This document shows positions 16,926-25,688 of a stretch of 64,000 bases of DNA, piece by piece. Location of the stretch: contig CAJURF010000002.1 in assembly GCA_910588825.1 (NCBI GenBank), forward strand, positions 42,700 through 106,699, given 5' to 3'. The notes beneath the pieces were generated by a model. It worked only from the letters and a program-made list of their open reading frames with translations, was not told where the DNA came from and ran no database searches. Source of the DNA: an uncultured Lachnospiraceae bacterium. GTDB taxonomy: Bacteria; Bacillota; Clostridia; Lachnospirales; Lachnospiraceae. The translations under genes and the position numbers were made by a program. Each line of letters starts with the position of its first letter. Position 1 is the first letter of the stretch.

Positions 16926-17467
16926 AAAATCAGGAAGAATTAGAAGAAAAGCTGAAAAAAATCCGTCTTCTGGCTATGGACGTGGATGGAACCATGACCA
17001 GGGGGGATATTTATATAGACAGCCAGGAGACAGAGACGAAGCAGTTCAATATCAAAGACGGATGCGGGATTACCGTGGGACAGACGGCAGGGCTGGAATT
17101 TATGATTTTGACAGGAAGAGAAAGCGCCTGTCTCCAGAAACGGGCCAGAGAACTAAAAATACGCCGGGTGTACCAGAATGTGAAGAATAAGGCGGATTTT
17201 CTTGCCGGATATCTGGACAGGGAGGAGATTTCTTCTGATGAGACGGCATATATCGGCGATGATGTCAATGATTTGTATGCCATGCAGATGGCAGGTGTCT
17301 CTTTCTGCCCTTTGGATGCAGCAGAGGAAATCCGAAACATCAGCCATGTGGTTTTGGAACACAGAGGCGGGGACGGAGCGGTGAGAGAGGCCGTTGAGCG
17401 GATTTTAAAATCAGCAGGAAAGTGGGAAGATGCCATAAGGCTGGCGTTTGGCCCTGCAAGTCAGTGA
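16922..17467 (+). CDS. kdsC: KdsC-like HAD phosphatase (3-deoxy-D-manno-octulosonate 8-phosphate phosphatase)
   Basis: 181 aa, the usual length of cap-less C0 HAD phosphatases of the KdsC/YrbI family. Motif I is LLAMDVDGTMTRGDIYID (about 17-34), followed by FNIKDGCGI, motif II in FMILTGRES, and motif III/IV as KADFL and YIGDDVNDLYAM (about 115-126). KdsC removes the phosphate from Kdo-8-P; the same family also serves nonulosonate pathways, so the substrate follows from kdsA and kdsD downstream. ATGA overlap couples it to the fusion transferase. The C terminus does not overlap the tagD start used here. Confidence 0.85.
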   Translation: MKNQEELEEKLKKIRLLAMDVDGTMTRGDIYIDSQETETKQFNIKDGCGITVGQTAGLEFMILTGRESACLQKRARELKIRRVYQNVKNKADFLAGYLDREEISSDETAYIGDDVNDLYAMQMAGVSFCPLDAAEEIRNISHVVLEHRGGDGAVREAVERILKSAGKWEDAIRLAFGPASQ

Positions 17468-17480
17468 GAGAGGTACAGCA

Positions 17481-17870
17481 ATGAAAAAAATAATTACGTA
17501 TGGAACTTATGATCTGCTTCATTATGGGCATGTGAACCTGCTTCAGCGGGCGAAAGAGCTGGGGGATTATTTGATCGTGGCCTTGTCCACCGATGAATTT
17601 AACTGGAAGGAAAAACGCAAGAAATGTTATTTTCCTTATGAGGAGCGCAAGCGCCTTCTGGAATCTATCCGATATGTGGATTTGGTTATACCGGAGGAGT
17701 GCTGGGAGCAGAAAATATCAGATGTGAAGGAATTCAAGGTGGATACCTTTGTGATCGGTGATGACTGGGAGGGAAAGTTTGATTTTCTGAAGGAGTACTG
17801 CGATGTGGTATATCTGCCCAGGACTCCGGAGATCTCCACCACACAGATTAAGGAGGATTTGAAGAAATAG
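17481..17870 (+). CDS. tagD: Glycerol-3-phosphate cytidylyltransferase
   Basis: 129 aa, matching TagD/GCT length. The nucleotidyltransferase signature TYGTYDLLHYGHVNLLQRAK (about 6-25) with its HYGH motif, KRKKCYFPYEER, VDTFVIGDDWEGKFDFL and the C-terminal RTPEISTTQIK are all present. It makes CDP-glycerol for the TagF-like transferases of this locus. GAGAGG precedes the ATG at 17481; an earlier in-frame start overlaps kdsC and is less likely. Finding it here supports glycerol-phosphate as a polymer unit. Confidence 0.95.
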   Translation: MKKIITYGTYDLLHYGHVNLLQRAKELGDYLIVALSTDEFNWKEKRKKCYFPYEERKRLLESIRYVDLVIPEECWEQKISDVKEFKVDTFVIGDDWEGKFDFLKEYCDVVYLPRTPEISTTQIKEDLKK

Positions 17871-17938
17871 ATTCGTGGTTTTGCTGTCCATGAGGGGAGA
17901 TGGGGAAACCTTGGGATAAGGGACTATAGGAGACATTC

Positions 17939-19729
17939 ATGTTGTGCTTGAAGGGAAAACGGATTCTTCTGGCAGCGGCGCTGTTTCTTTTGGCGGCAGG
18001 GGGGACACTGCTGGCAGGAGGCGTGGATGCAGGGGCGAAAATTAAGGAGGTCAGCGCTCTGGAGAATCCACAGTGGACTATGGTGGGCCAGGCAAGTGTA
18101 ACCCAGGAAGACGGCTGGCTGCAATCCATGTGTGTGACAGACCATTATATTATCTGTTTTGAAAATACATCCACCAGGAAAGGGGAGCCGGACACACTGC
18201 TGGCTTTTTATAAAAACGATTACGATGAAAACGGTAATCCCGTACAGCGGTACAGTCTGGCAAAGACTGTGGCGGAAATGGACTATGAACACGGGAACGG
18301 GATGACGTATAACCGCAATACCGACGAGATTGTCATTGCGCCCAGCAAACCCCGGTATAAGAGAAATAAGGGGGTTGTGTTTATTGTAGACGGGACCACA
18401 CTGGCTTATAAGGATACTGTTATGGTTACGGACGGTTTCTGGCGTGTGGCCGCAGTGGAATACGATGCAGAGAACAGGCAGTATATTCTGCTGGAAGGGG
18501 ACGATGACAATAACTACCGATTTGTTTTCACTGATGAAAATTTTCAGGAGCTGCATTCTTTTCCCATTGTGAGTGCAGAACAGGATATTGTATGCCAGGA
18601 TTTTACAGTGTCCGGTGATTATATGCTGGCGCTGACCCTTCCCAAAGCGGAGCTGGGGGGCGCGTCCGGCCTGCTGGTGTATTCCAAAAGCCAGGAAACC
18701 CAGCTGGCCTATTACCGGGTACATATGGATCAGATTGGCGCACAGGAGGCGGAATCCATCGCGGAGATTTCGCCAGGACATATTTTGGTGGCAGTGGGGA
18801 TTAAAAACCCCAGGAGCATCGGCTTTTTTGAGACAAAGCTTCAGGCCATTTTTAAAGTGACCACATCGGTGGAAAACGGGGATGTGACCGGAGGACATGA
18901 GCAGCTGGATGAGGGGAGCAATTATACGGTGAAATATACGCCGGATGAAGATTATGAACTTTCCCGTCTGGTGATTGACGGGGTGGAGCAGGATATTGCC
19001 GCCTTTCCCACGTCCTATACATTTGAGAATCTGTCCAGTGATCATAATCTGGACGTGATCTTCACAGAGATTCCCAAGTTTGACATTGTTACATCGGTGA
19101 AAAACGGGTTTATTGATGATACCCTGACAGTGAGACGGGACAAAGACGGCACCATTGCCTACCGCCCCAAGAAACACTTTGAGATGGATGAGATTCTGGT
19201 GGACGGAATACCGGTTGAGAACCCCCAGGATTATGAAACGTCTTATGATTTTATCAATGTACAGGGACCCCACAGCATAGAGGTGCGGTTCAAAGAGGTT
19301 CCGTCCTATGCCATTCACACCCAGGTGGTAAACGGCACCATCACCAAGACTCAGCCCAAGGTCTACAGGGATGAAGACTTTACTGTGAAATACCGTGGGA
19401 TGGACGATTATGAACTGTCTTATATCAAGCTGGATGGAGAATGGATGGAAGAGATGCCGGAAGACATACTGGATCAGTATTCCTTTGGCAATGTACAGGG
19501 GCCTCACGAAATTCAGGTGGTATATCAGTGGAAGTACATGCCCTATGTGATCTTCGGCGCTATGTGGGTGCTTGCACTGGTATGCGGAATTATTTACGGG
19601 CTTCATATATTATTTGAGGAACGGCGCAGGAAACGGGATGAGATGATCAGGAAACGGATAGAAGACAGACTCCGTGTGCAGAGAGAAATTCAGAGATTAC
19701 AGGAACTGCAGAAGAGGAAAAATGGGTGA
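17939..19729 (+). CDS. Surface protein with N-terminal propeller-like region, three InlB B-type repeats and a C-terminal membrane anchor
   Basis: 596 aa. An N-terminal hydrophobic signal (KRILLAAALFLLAAGGTLLA, residues 7-26) is followed by about 270 residues with blade-like segments (HGNGMTYNRNTDEIVIA, YDAENRQYILLEGDDD). Residues about 304-530 hold three repeats of the divergent InlB B type, each with a TSVENG/VVNG start, a YELSRLVIDGV-like middle and a VQGPHSIEVRF-like end. A transmembrane segment (about 536-558) precedes an Arg/Lys/Glu-rich cytoplasmic tail (about 560-596). AGGAG precedes the ATG. Embedded between tagD and the cytidylyltransferase, it may bind or monitor the polymer. Function unknown. 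Confidence 0.75.
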   Translation: MLCLKGKRILLAAALFLLAAGGTLLAGGVDAGAKIKEVSALENPQWTMVGQASVTQEDGWLQSMCVTDHYIICFENTSTRKGEPDTLLAFYKNDYDENGNPVQRYSLAKTVAEMDYEHGNGMTYNRNTDEIVIAPSKPRYKRNKGVVFIVDGTTLAYKDTVMVTDGFWRVAAVEYDAENRQYILLEGDDDNNYRFVFTDENFQELHSFPIVSAEQDIVCQDFTVSGDYMLALTLPKAELGGASGLLVYSKSQETQLAYYRVHMDQIGAQEAESIAEISPGHILVAVGIKNPRSIGFFETKLQAIFKVTTSVENGDVTGGHEQLDEGSNYTVKYTPDEDYELSRLVIDGVEQDIAAFPTSYTFENLSSDHNLDVIFTEIPKFDIVTSVKNGFIDDTLTVRRDKDGTIAYRPKKHFEMDEILVDGIPVENPQDYETSYDFINVQGPHSIEVRFKEVPSYAIHTQVVNGTITKTQPKVYRDEDFTVKYRGMDDYELSYIKLDGEWMEEMPEDILDQYSFGNVQGPHEIQVVYQWKYMPYVIFGAMWVLALVCGIIYGLHILFEERRRKRDEMIRKRIEDRLRVQREIQRLQELQKRKNG

Positions 19730-19743
19730 AAAAGGAGAAATAT

Positions 19744-20385
19744 ATGAAAGTAGCAGCATTTGTACCTGTAAAACTAAACAGCCAGAGACTGCCCCGCAAG
19801 AATCTGCTTCCCCTGGCAGGGCGGCCGCTGTGCTGGCATGTATGCAACGCCCTGCTGGGGGTGAAAGGCCTGGATGAGGTCTATGTGTACTGCAGTGATG
19901 AGAAAGTAACAGAATCCATTCCGGAAGAGGCAGTTTTTCTAAAGCGGGACAGCCGGCTGGACGGTGACCTGGTAAAAGGATTCGAGATTTACGAAAGCTT
20001 CATTAATCAGGTGGATGCGGATGTGTACGTGCTGGCCCACACCACCTCTCCTTTTATCCGAACAGAGACCATACAGCATGCTCTGGATAAGGTGCTCAGC
20101 GGGGAGCATGATTCCGCGTTTTCCGCGCAGAGGATTCAGACCTTCGCCTGGTATCAGGGAAAGCCGGTAAATTACGATATTAACGATGTGCCCCGGACCC
20201 AGGACATGGAGCCTATTTATGTGGAGACCAGCGCGTTTTTTATCTTTGAGAAGGAGATATTCACCAAGCACAGAAGGAGAATTGGTTTCCGTCCGTACAT
20301 TCAGGAGGTGTCCGACCTGGAGGCTGTGGACATTGATGAACCCAAAGATTATGAGATGGCTGTAAAGCTGGCAGATTTGCGTTAG
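19744..20385 (+). CDS. CMP-sugar cytidylyltransferase (acylneuraminate/Kdo type)
   Basis: 213 aa from the ATG at 19744, just after AAGGAG. The N-terminal FVPVKLNSQRLPRKNLLPLA carries the CTP-binding loop of the NeuA/KdsB family; later segments are YVYCSDEKV, LAHTTSPFIRTET (about 99-111) and a final VDIDEPKDYEMA. The sequence looks closer to acylneuraminate cytidylyltransferases than to classical KdsB. With kdsA and kdsD next to it and no neuB in the window, CMP-Kdo is the simplest product, but another keto sugar is possible. Confidence 0.8.
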   Translation: MKVAAFVPVKLNSQRLPRKNLLPLAGRPLCWHVCNALLGVKGLDEVYVYCSDEKVTESIPEEAVFLKRDSRLDGDLVKGFEIYESFINQVDADVYVLAHTTSPFIRTETIQHALDKVLSGEHDSAFSAQRIQTFAWYQGKPVNYDINDVPRTQDMEPIYVETSAFFIFEKEIFTKHRRRIGFRPYIQEVSDLEAVDIDEPKDYEMAVKLADLR

Positions 20386-20396
20386 GAGGAGAAGGC

Positions 20397-21179
20397 ATGG
20401 AGAAAAAATTTATGTGGATTGCCGGCCCTTGTGTGATTGAGTCGGAAAAGATGGTTCTGGATATGGCGGGAAAGCTGAAGGAGATGGCTGAACGGCTGAA
20501 TCTGGACTATTATTTTAAGGCTTCTTTTGATAAAGCTAACCGGACCAGTATCCGTTCTTTTCGGGGGCCTGGGATTGAGGAAGGGCTGGAGATTCTGCAG
20601 AAGGTGAAGGATACCTGGAATGTGAAGATTGCCACAGATATCCATGAGCCATGGCAGGCCGAAAAGGCGGCCCGGACAGCGGATATTATACAGATTCCCG
20701 CCTTTTTGTGCCGTCAGACAGACCTGCTGGCCGCGGCGGCGGAAACAGGGAAGAAGATTAATGTGAAAAAGGCGCAGTTTCTGGCGCCGTGGGATATGGC
20801 CAATGTGGTGGGAAAGCTGGAGGAGAGCGGTAACAGGGACCTGATGCTGTGCGAGAGAGGCACGTCTTTCGGATATAATACACTGGTGGTGGATATGACG
20901 GGTATTGTGGAGATGAAGAAGCTGGGGTATCCGGTGGTGTTCGACGCCACCCACAGTGTGCAGAAACCCGGGGGCCGTGGAGACGCTACAGGCGGGAACC
21001 GGGAGTATGTGGAGTATCTGGCAAAGGCAGCCCTTGCCGCAGGTGCGGACGCTCTGTTCATGGAGGTGCATCCGGACCCGGATCATGCCCTCTCAGACGG
21101 GCCCAATATGGTGCCGCTTAATGAACTGGAAAGCATGATGCAGAGGCTGATTCGTGTGTATGACGCGGTGCATGAGTAA
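20397..21179 (+). CDS. kdsA: 3-deoxy-8-phosphooctulonate (Kdo-8-P) synthase
   Basis: Condenses arabinose-5-phosphate with phosphoenolpyruvate. 260 aa. Family motifs: WIAGPCVIES (about 7-16), YYFKASFDKANRTSIRSFRG (about 37-56), IATDIHEPWQAE, IIQIPAFLCRQTDLL, FDATHSVQKPGGRGDATGG and MEVHPDPDHALSDGPN. Cys12 in AGPC is the metal ligand of Aquifex-type KdsA, where E. coli KdsA has Asn, so this should be a metal-dependent enzyme. AGGAGG precedes the ATG. It lies between the cytidylyltransferase and kdsD genes. Unexpected in a Gram-positive background. Confidence 0.95.
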   Translation: MEKKFMWIAGPCVIESEKMVLDMAGKLKEMAERLNLDYYFKASFDKANRTSIRSFRGPGIEEGLEILQKVKDTWNVKIATDIHEPWQAEKAARTADIIQIPAFLCRQTDLLAAAAETGKKINVKKAQFLAPWDMANVVGKLEESGNRDLMLCERGTSFGYNTLVVDMTGIVEMKKLGYPVVFDATHSVQKPGGRGDATGGNREYVEYLAKAALAAGADALFMEVHPDPDHALSDGPNMVPLNELESMMQRLIRVYDAVHE

Positions 21180-21209
21180 ACTGGCACCGATGGCAAAGGA
21201 GGGGTGTTT

Positions 21210-22172
21210 ATGGATAAGCTGGCAGAGGCCAGGCGGGTATTTGACATTGAGATAGAGGCCCTGGAAAAGACGAGAGATGCTCTGGATGATACGTTTGTAC
21301 AGATTTTAGATATGGTGGCAGCCTGCAGGGGGAAAGTGATTCTCACGGGAATGGGCAAGCCTGGACATATTGCCAAGAAATTGGCGGCTACTTTTGCAAG
21401 TCTTGGGACTTCAGCCTTTTTCCTGCATCCAGCGGAGGCTCTCCACGGGGACCTGGGGATGATATCGGAGCGGGATATTGTGATTGCCATCAGTTACAGC
21501 GGCGAGAGTGAGGAGATCACCCATATTCTGCCAAATATTAAGATGATCGGGGCGAAGATCATCGCCATATCCGGAAATAAAGATTCCACACTGGTAAAAA
21601 ACAGCGATATCGCCCAGATACTGCCCAAGTTTTCAGAAGCCTGTTATCTGGGGCTGGCTCCCACAAGTTCCACAACCGCGGTATTGGTCTATGGGGATGC
21701 CCTGGCAGTGGCGGCCAGCAGTGTCTATGGTTTTAAAGACACGGACTTCGGCATGTATCATCCTGCGGGAAGCCTGGGCAAGAAGCTTCTCGTGAAGGTG
21801 TCTGACCTGATGAAATCAGGAGAGGACAACGCTATGATTCCCCCCAATGCCGCATTAAAAGAGGCTGTGGTGGAGCTGAGCAGAAAAGCGCTGGGGATTG
21901 TGGTGATTGCAGGTGATGACCAAAGAATCCAGGGTGTAATCACAGACGGTGACCTGCGCAGGCAGCTGGAAAAAGGTGTGGATATCTACAGCATGCATGT
22001 GGACGATGTGATGAGCAGAAATCCTATTGTGATATCCCAGCATAAATTGGCGGCAGAGGCACTGCAGATTATGAAGAAGAAAAATGTCTCCTGTCTGCCG
22101 GTGGTGGGTGAGAAGAATGAATGTGTGGGGATTATCCGCCTTCAGAGCATTCTCAACCATGGGATACTATAA
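21210..22172 (+). CDS. kdsD: D-arabinose-5-phosphate isomerase (SIS domain plus two CBS domains)
   Basis: Interconverts ribulose-5-phosphate and arabinose-5-phosphate, the first committed step to Kdo. 320 aa from the ATG at 21210 (AAAGGAGG 7 nt upstream; GTG at 21204 is an alternative). The SIS domain (about 30-180) shows VILTGMGKPGHIAKKLAATF, HPAEALHGDLGM and ISYSGESEEI; the CBS pair (about 195-320) ends at VSCLPVVGEKNECVGIIRL. The full KdsD/KpsF architecture is present. Last gene of the polymer locus; a promoter for the next gene follows. Confidence 0.93.
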   Translation: MDKLAEARRVFDIEIEALEKTRDALDDTFVQILDMVAACRGKVILTGMGKPGHIAKKLAATFASLGTSAFFLHPAEALHGDLGMISERDIVIAISYSGESEEITHILPNIKMIGAKIIAISGNKDSTLVKNSDIAQILPKFSEACYLGLAPTSSTTAVLVYGDALAVAASSVYGFKDTDFGMYHPAGSLGKKLLVKVSDLMKSGEDNAMIPPNAALKEAVVELSRKALGIVVIAGDDQRIQGVITDGDLRRQLEKGVDIYSMHVDDVMSRNPIVISQHKLAAEALQIMKKKNVSCLPVVGEKNECVGIIRLQSILNHGIL

Positions 22173-22191
22173 TTTTTTGTCTGGGAAACAT

Positions 22192-22219
22192 TTGATTTGC
22201 CGCAAAAATATGGTATAAT
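22192..22219 (+). promoter_or_regulatory. SigA-type promoter of the phosphofructokinase gene
   Basis: TTGATT (22192-22197), 16-nt spacer, TATAAT (22214-22219), about 35 nt before the GTG start. Confidence 0.75.
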
Positions 22220-22253
22220 TGTGTCTACTGAGGTATAGGAGGAAAATGGTATC

Positions 22254-23474
22254 GTGAAAAATTTAATTGTAGGCCAGTCCGGCGGCCCTACGGCTGTGAT
22301 CAACAGCAGTCTGTACGGTGTGGTTTCTGAGGCGCTGGGACGTTCGGGCGCTATTGGAAAAGTATATGGAATGGTAAATGGCATTGAAGGGTTTCTGGAG
22401 GGGAATGTATTGGACTTTCAGGAAGCCCTGCCTGGGGATAAGCTGGAGGGTCTGAAGTTTACACCTGGAGCTTACCTTGGTTCCTGCCGTTATAAACTGC
22501 CTGACAGCCTGGAAGACCCGGTTTTCCCTCAGCTGTTTCAGAAATTTGAGGAGATGGAGATTGGCTATTTCTTCTACATTGGCGGAAATGACTCCATGGA
22601 TACAGTGAGCAAGCTGTCACGGTATGCCCAAAAAATCGGCAGTGATATTATTGTCATGGGAGAACCCAAGACTATTGACAACGATTTGACAATGACAGAT
22701 CATACCCCTGGATTTGGCAGTGCCGCCAGATATGTGGCTTCCACTGTACGGGAAATCGTCCTGGACGCCAGTGTGTATGAGACGAAGGCAGTGACCATTG
22801 TGGAGATTATGGGACGCCATGCGGGATGGCTCACAGCGGCCAGCGTTCTTGCCAGGAGATTTGAGGGGGACAACCCTGTGCTGGTATATCTGCCGGAGGC
22901 TGCCTTTGACGAAGAAGCTTTCCTGAAGCAGGTGGAGACGGCATTGGAAAAGAACAGCAGCGTGGTGGTATGTGTATCAGAGGGAATCCGCGACAGCAAA
23001 GGAACCTTTATCTGCGAATATGACCGCTCTGTGGGTACAGACCGTTTTGGCCACAAGATGCTGGCCGGATGCGGAAAATATCTGGAAAATCTCATCCGGG
23101 ACCGTTTTGGCATCAAAGCCCGTTCTGTGGAATTGAATGTAAGCCAGAGATGCTCCGCTTCCATGATGTCAGAGACAGACCAGAAAGAAGCAGTTATGGC
23201 AGGGCAGTTCGGTGTACAGGCGGCATTGAAAGGTGAGACCGGGAAAATGGTGTCTTATGTGAGAGAAAGCGATGATCCTTACCGCATCAGCTGCGGCCTG
23301 GAAGATGTGAATGATATCTGTAATCAGGAGAAGACTGTGCCGGCTGAGTGGATTATCAATGACGGTTCTGATTTGTCAGATGCCTTTACGGCATACGCAC
23401 GGCCGCTGGTACAGGGTAAAGTGGATGTGCCTCTGGGAGAGGACGGCCTGCCGGCTTTCGTCTGGAGAAAATAG
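22254..23474 (+). CDS. 6-phosphofructokinase, probably pyrophosphate-dependent
   Basis: 406 aa. LIVGQSGGPTAVINSSLYG (about 3-21) is the nucleotide/PPi loop; YIGGNDSMDTV (about 105-115) and GEPKTIDNDL (about 138-147) replace the ATP-type PGTIDND, and MGRHAGWLTAAS (about 184-195) follows. PKTIDND and the >400 aa length fit PPi-dependent enzymes, as in many Clostridia. The start is GTG after GGAGG; the ATG inside that leader is out of frame. The class II aldolase lies 64 nt downstream, giving two consecutive glycolytic steps. Confidence 0.9.
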   Translation: MKNLIVGQSGGPTAVINSSLYGVVSEALGRSGAIGKVYGMVNGIEGFLEGNVLDFQEALPGDKLEGLKFTPGAYLGSCRYKLPDSLEDPVFPQLFQKFEEMEIGYFFYIGGNDSMDTVSKLSRYAQKIGSDIIVMGEPKTIDNDLTMTDHTPGFGSAARYVASTVREIVLDASVYETKAVTIVEIMGRHAGWLTAASVLARRFEGDNPVLVYLPEAAFDEEAFLKQVETALEKNSSVVVCVSEGIRDSKGTFICEYDRSVGTDRFGHKMLAGCGKYLENLIRDRFGIKARSVELNVSQRCSASMMSETDQKEAVMAGQFGVQAALKGETGKMVSYVRESDDPYRISCGLEDVNDICNQEKTVPAEWIINDGSDLSDAFTAYARPLVQGKVDVPLGEDGLPAFVWRK

Positions 23475-23538
23475 AATCATTAATAGATATAGTCAGTAAC
23501 ATGAAAATCATTTTAATTATAGAAAGGAAGTTGAGATT

Positions 23539-24474
23539 ATGGCATTAGTTACAACTACCGAGATGTTTAAGAAAGCTTATGAGGGCGGTTATGCCATCGG
23601 AGCTTTCAATGTAAACAACATGGAGATTGTGCAGGGTATCACAGAGGCGGCAGGAGAGTTAAAGTCTCCGTTGATTTTACAGGTTTCCAAGGGAGCCCGT
23701 GCCTATGCGAACCATACGTATCTGGTGAAACTGGTGGAAGCCGCTCTGGTGGAGAATGATATTCCCATCGCTCTGCATCTGGATCACGGTCCTGATTTTG
23801 AAACATGTAAGTCCTGTATTGACGGCGGATTTACTTCTGTAATGATTGACGGTTCTCACTATGATTTTGAAAAAAATATTGAGGTTACCAAAGAAGTTGT
23901 AGAATATGCTCATTCCAAAGGTGTGGTAGTAGAGGCTGAATTGGGACAGCTTGCAGGAATTGAAGATGACGTAAAGGTATCCGCAGCAGATGCTCAGTAT
24001 ACACAGCCTGACCAGGTAGAGGAATTTGTGGACAAGACAGGTGTGGATTCTCTGGCAATCGCCATCGGAACCAGCCACGGTGCGTTCAAATTCAAACCAG
24101 GACAGAAACCTCAGCTTCGTTTTGATATTCTGGATGAAATTACAAAACGGATTCCCAATTTCCCCATCGTTCTCCACGGTGCGTCTTCCGTTTCTCAGGA
24201 ATATGTGAAGATCATTCAGGAAAACGGCGGAAATCTGGCAGATGCCATTGGTATTCCGGAAGATATGCTCCGCCAGGCAGCACGCTCTGCAGTGTGCAAG
24301 ATTAACATCGACTCTGACCTTCGTCTGGCTATGACAGCTGGAATCCGTGAGGTTCTCTGGAATAAACCGGAAGCATTCGACCCCAGGGAATACCTGAAAG
24401 TGGGCCGCGCCAACATTAAGACTCTGGTGGCTCATAAGATCAAAGAGGTTCTGGGCAGCGACGGAAAAGCTTAA
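23539..24474 (+). CDS. fba: Class II fructose-1,6-bisphosphate aldolase
   Basis: 311 aa. GAFNVNNMEIVQGI (about 21-34), the zinc and catalytic segment ALHLDHGPDFETC (about 78-90), VVEAELGQLAGIEDD (about 133-147), and the late IVLHGASSVSQEY and INIDSDLRLAMTA are class II aldolase motifs. AAAGGAAG precedes the ATG. It follows the phosphofructokinase gene and ends at a strong bidirectional-looking terminator. Codon use is strongly biased toward a few codons, consistent with high expression. Confidence 0.95.
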   Translation: MALVTTTEMFKKAYEGGYAIGAFNVNNMEIVQGITEAAGELKSPLILQVSKGARAYANHTYLVKLVEAALVENDIPIALHLDHGPDFETCKSCIDGGFTSVMIDGSHYDFEKNIEVTKEVVEYAHSKGVVVEAELGQLAGIEDDVKVSAADAQYTQPDQVEEFVDKTGVDSLAIAIGTSHGAFKFKPGQKPQLRFDILDEITKRIPNFPIVLHGASSVSQEYVKIIQENGGNLADAIGIPEDMLRQAARSAVCKINIDSDLRLAMTAGIREVLWNKPEAFDPREYLKVGRANIKTLVAHKIKEVLGSDGKA

Positions 24475-24486
24475 TTCAGTGTAAAT

Positions 24487-24536
24487 TAAAAAGACAGATA
24501 CCAAAGTAAAAAACTTTCCCGGTATCTGTCTTTTTT
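24487..24536. terminator. Bidirectional rho-independent terminator between fba and the serine hydrolase gene
   Basis: AAAAAGACAGATACC and GGTATCTGTCTTTTTT form a perfect stem with an A-run on the left and T-run on the right, so it can stop transcription from both converging genes. Confidence 0.85.
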
Positions 24537-24584
24537 GATTTCTCAGCTGCGCCAGACAACTTTCCTGGTTTCTTTTCAAGGCTC

Positions 24585-25670
24585 TTATTGATTAAAAAAA
24601 CCGTAAATATTCCCGGACATACTGGCTATATAGTTTACCGCCAGTGTGCTGTCTGTGAGCCCGTCTGTCATGATACAGATAATGTAAGGATTTTTATCCC
24701 CGTACACAATGGCAGCATCGTTTTCGATTCCCGGGAGTTCTCCCGTTTTGTTGGCAATGGTTACCCCATCGGGAATCTGGGCGGGAATTTTGCTTCGGCG
24801 CTGCTGGGCTTCCAGAAGGCTTAACATTTTATCTGAATAGTCAAATTCTTTCAGATAGAGGGTCTCCAGGAAGGCGGCGCAGTCCTCCACAGAAGTATAA
24901 TTTTCACCGGTGGGGCTTTCCTCCAGCAGCATCCTGCCCATGCTGGTGCTGGAAAATCCGTGCTCGGAACAGTAGGTGGATACGGTCTGGCGTCCAGCGG
25001 CAGAATCCCCATTGCCCAGGATAGTGACCAGCTGGTTGGCGGCATCGTTGTCGCTGACGGTAATCATGGCGTTCAGCAGATTGTCGATGGACTCGCTTCC
25101 GTTGGCGCTGGCCAGGGTATCGTACTGTTCGCATACGGCACCCATGATAAATAATTTGATCAGGCTGGCAGCCTTCATCTGGCTGTTTTCCCGCTGGGCA
25201 GTGATGCCTGAGGAAAGATTTTTGATATAAATGGACCATCGGCCGCCAGCGGAGGATCTGGCCTCTGTAAGCATACTGTCCAGCTGAGGCTCCAGCAGGG
25301 TCAGATCTGCCACTGCGTCCTTTTCTTCACTGGGGCTGAGTTCAGCGTCCGAAGGGTCTGCTTTAGTCTTGTCCATTTTTGATGAGTCATCTTCGTCTTT
25401 GGCCTCCCCATCATCTTCCTGGGAATCGGATAATTCTCCGCCCCCTGTGTATTCCAGCTCCTGTTTCGCTTGATTGGAAGACAAGGTCCGGATCTGCGTT
25501 TTCAGCTGGGAAGTCTCCTTTACCGCTTCTGTCAGCATGGTTTCCAGGGAACGGACATTTTTGTTCAGTGTATACCATTTTGCAGAAAACAGCAGGAACA
25601 GGACTCCAAATAATACAGACAGCCCTGACATAGCTATGGCTGTGATCCTATAAATTTTTTCTTTTTCCAT
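24585..25670 (-). CDS. Membrane-anchored class A beta-lactamase-like serine hydrolase
   Basis: 361 aa. An N-terminal membrane segment (about 9-30), a short coiled coil (about 35-68), an acidic linker (about 77-118) and a penicillin-binding fold (about 130-361). All three active-site motifs are present: SLIK (SxxK, in KAASLIKLFIMG), SDN (VSDNDAANQL) and KTG (IANKTGELPG). The family covers beta-lactamases and D-Ala-D-Ala peptidases; cell-wall work is more likely given the amidase gene 18 nt upstream, but antibiotic hydrolysis cannot be excluded. AGGAG precedes the ATG. Confidence 0.85.
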   Translation of the reverse strand: MEKEKIYRITAIAMSGLSVLFGVLFLLFSAKWYTLNKNVRSLETMLTEAVKETSQLKTQIRTLSSNQAKQELEYTGGGELSDSQEDDGEAKDEDDSSKMDKTKADPSDAELSPSEEKDAVADLTLLEPQLDSMLTEARSSAGGRWSIYIKNLSSGITAQRENSQMKAASLIKLFIMGAVCEQYDTLASANGSESIDNLLNAMITVSDNDAANQLVTILGNGDSAAGRQTVSTYCSEHGFSSTSMGRMLLEESPTGENYTSVEDCAAFLETLYLKEFDYSDKMLSLLEAQQRRSKIPAQIPDGVTIANKTGELPGIENDAAIVYGDKNPYIICIMTDGLTDSTLAVNYIASMSGNIYGFFNQ

Positions 25671-25688
25671 GGATAAAATTCTCCTGAT

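Noticed and set aside
17924..19606. 560-aa minus-strand ORF opposite the InlB-repeat protein
   Set aside because: No ribosome binding site, odd composition (rich in His, Ile, Cys), and the plus strand has clear signal peptide, repeats and operon context.
23677..24579. 300-aa minus-strand ORF opposite the aldolase gene
   Set aside because: Shadow of a strongly biased highly expressed gene; it also runs through the terminator.
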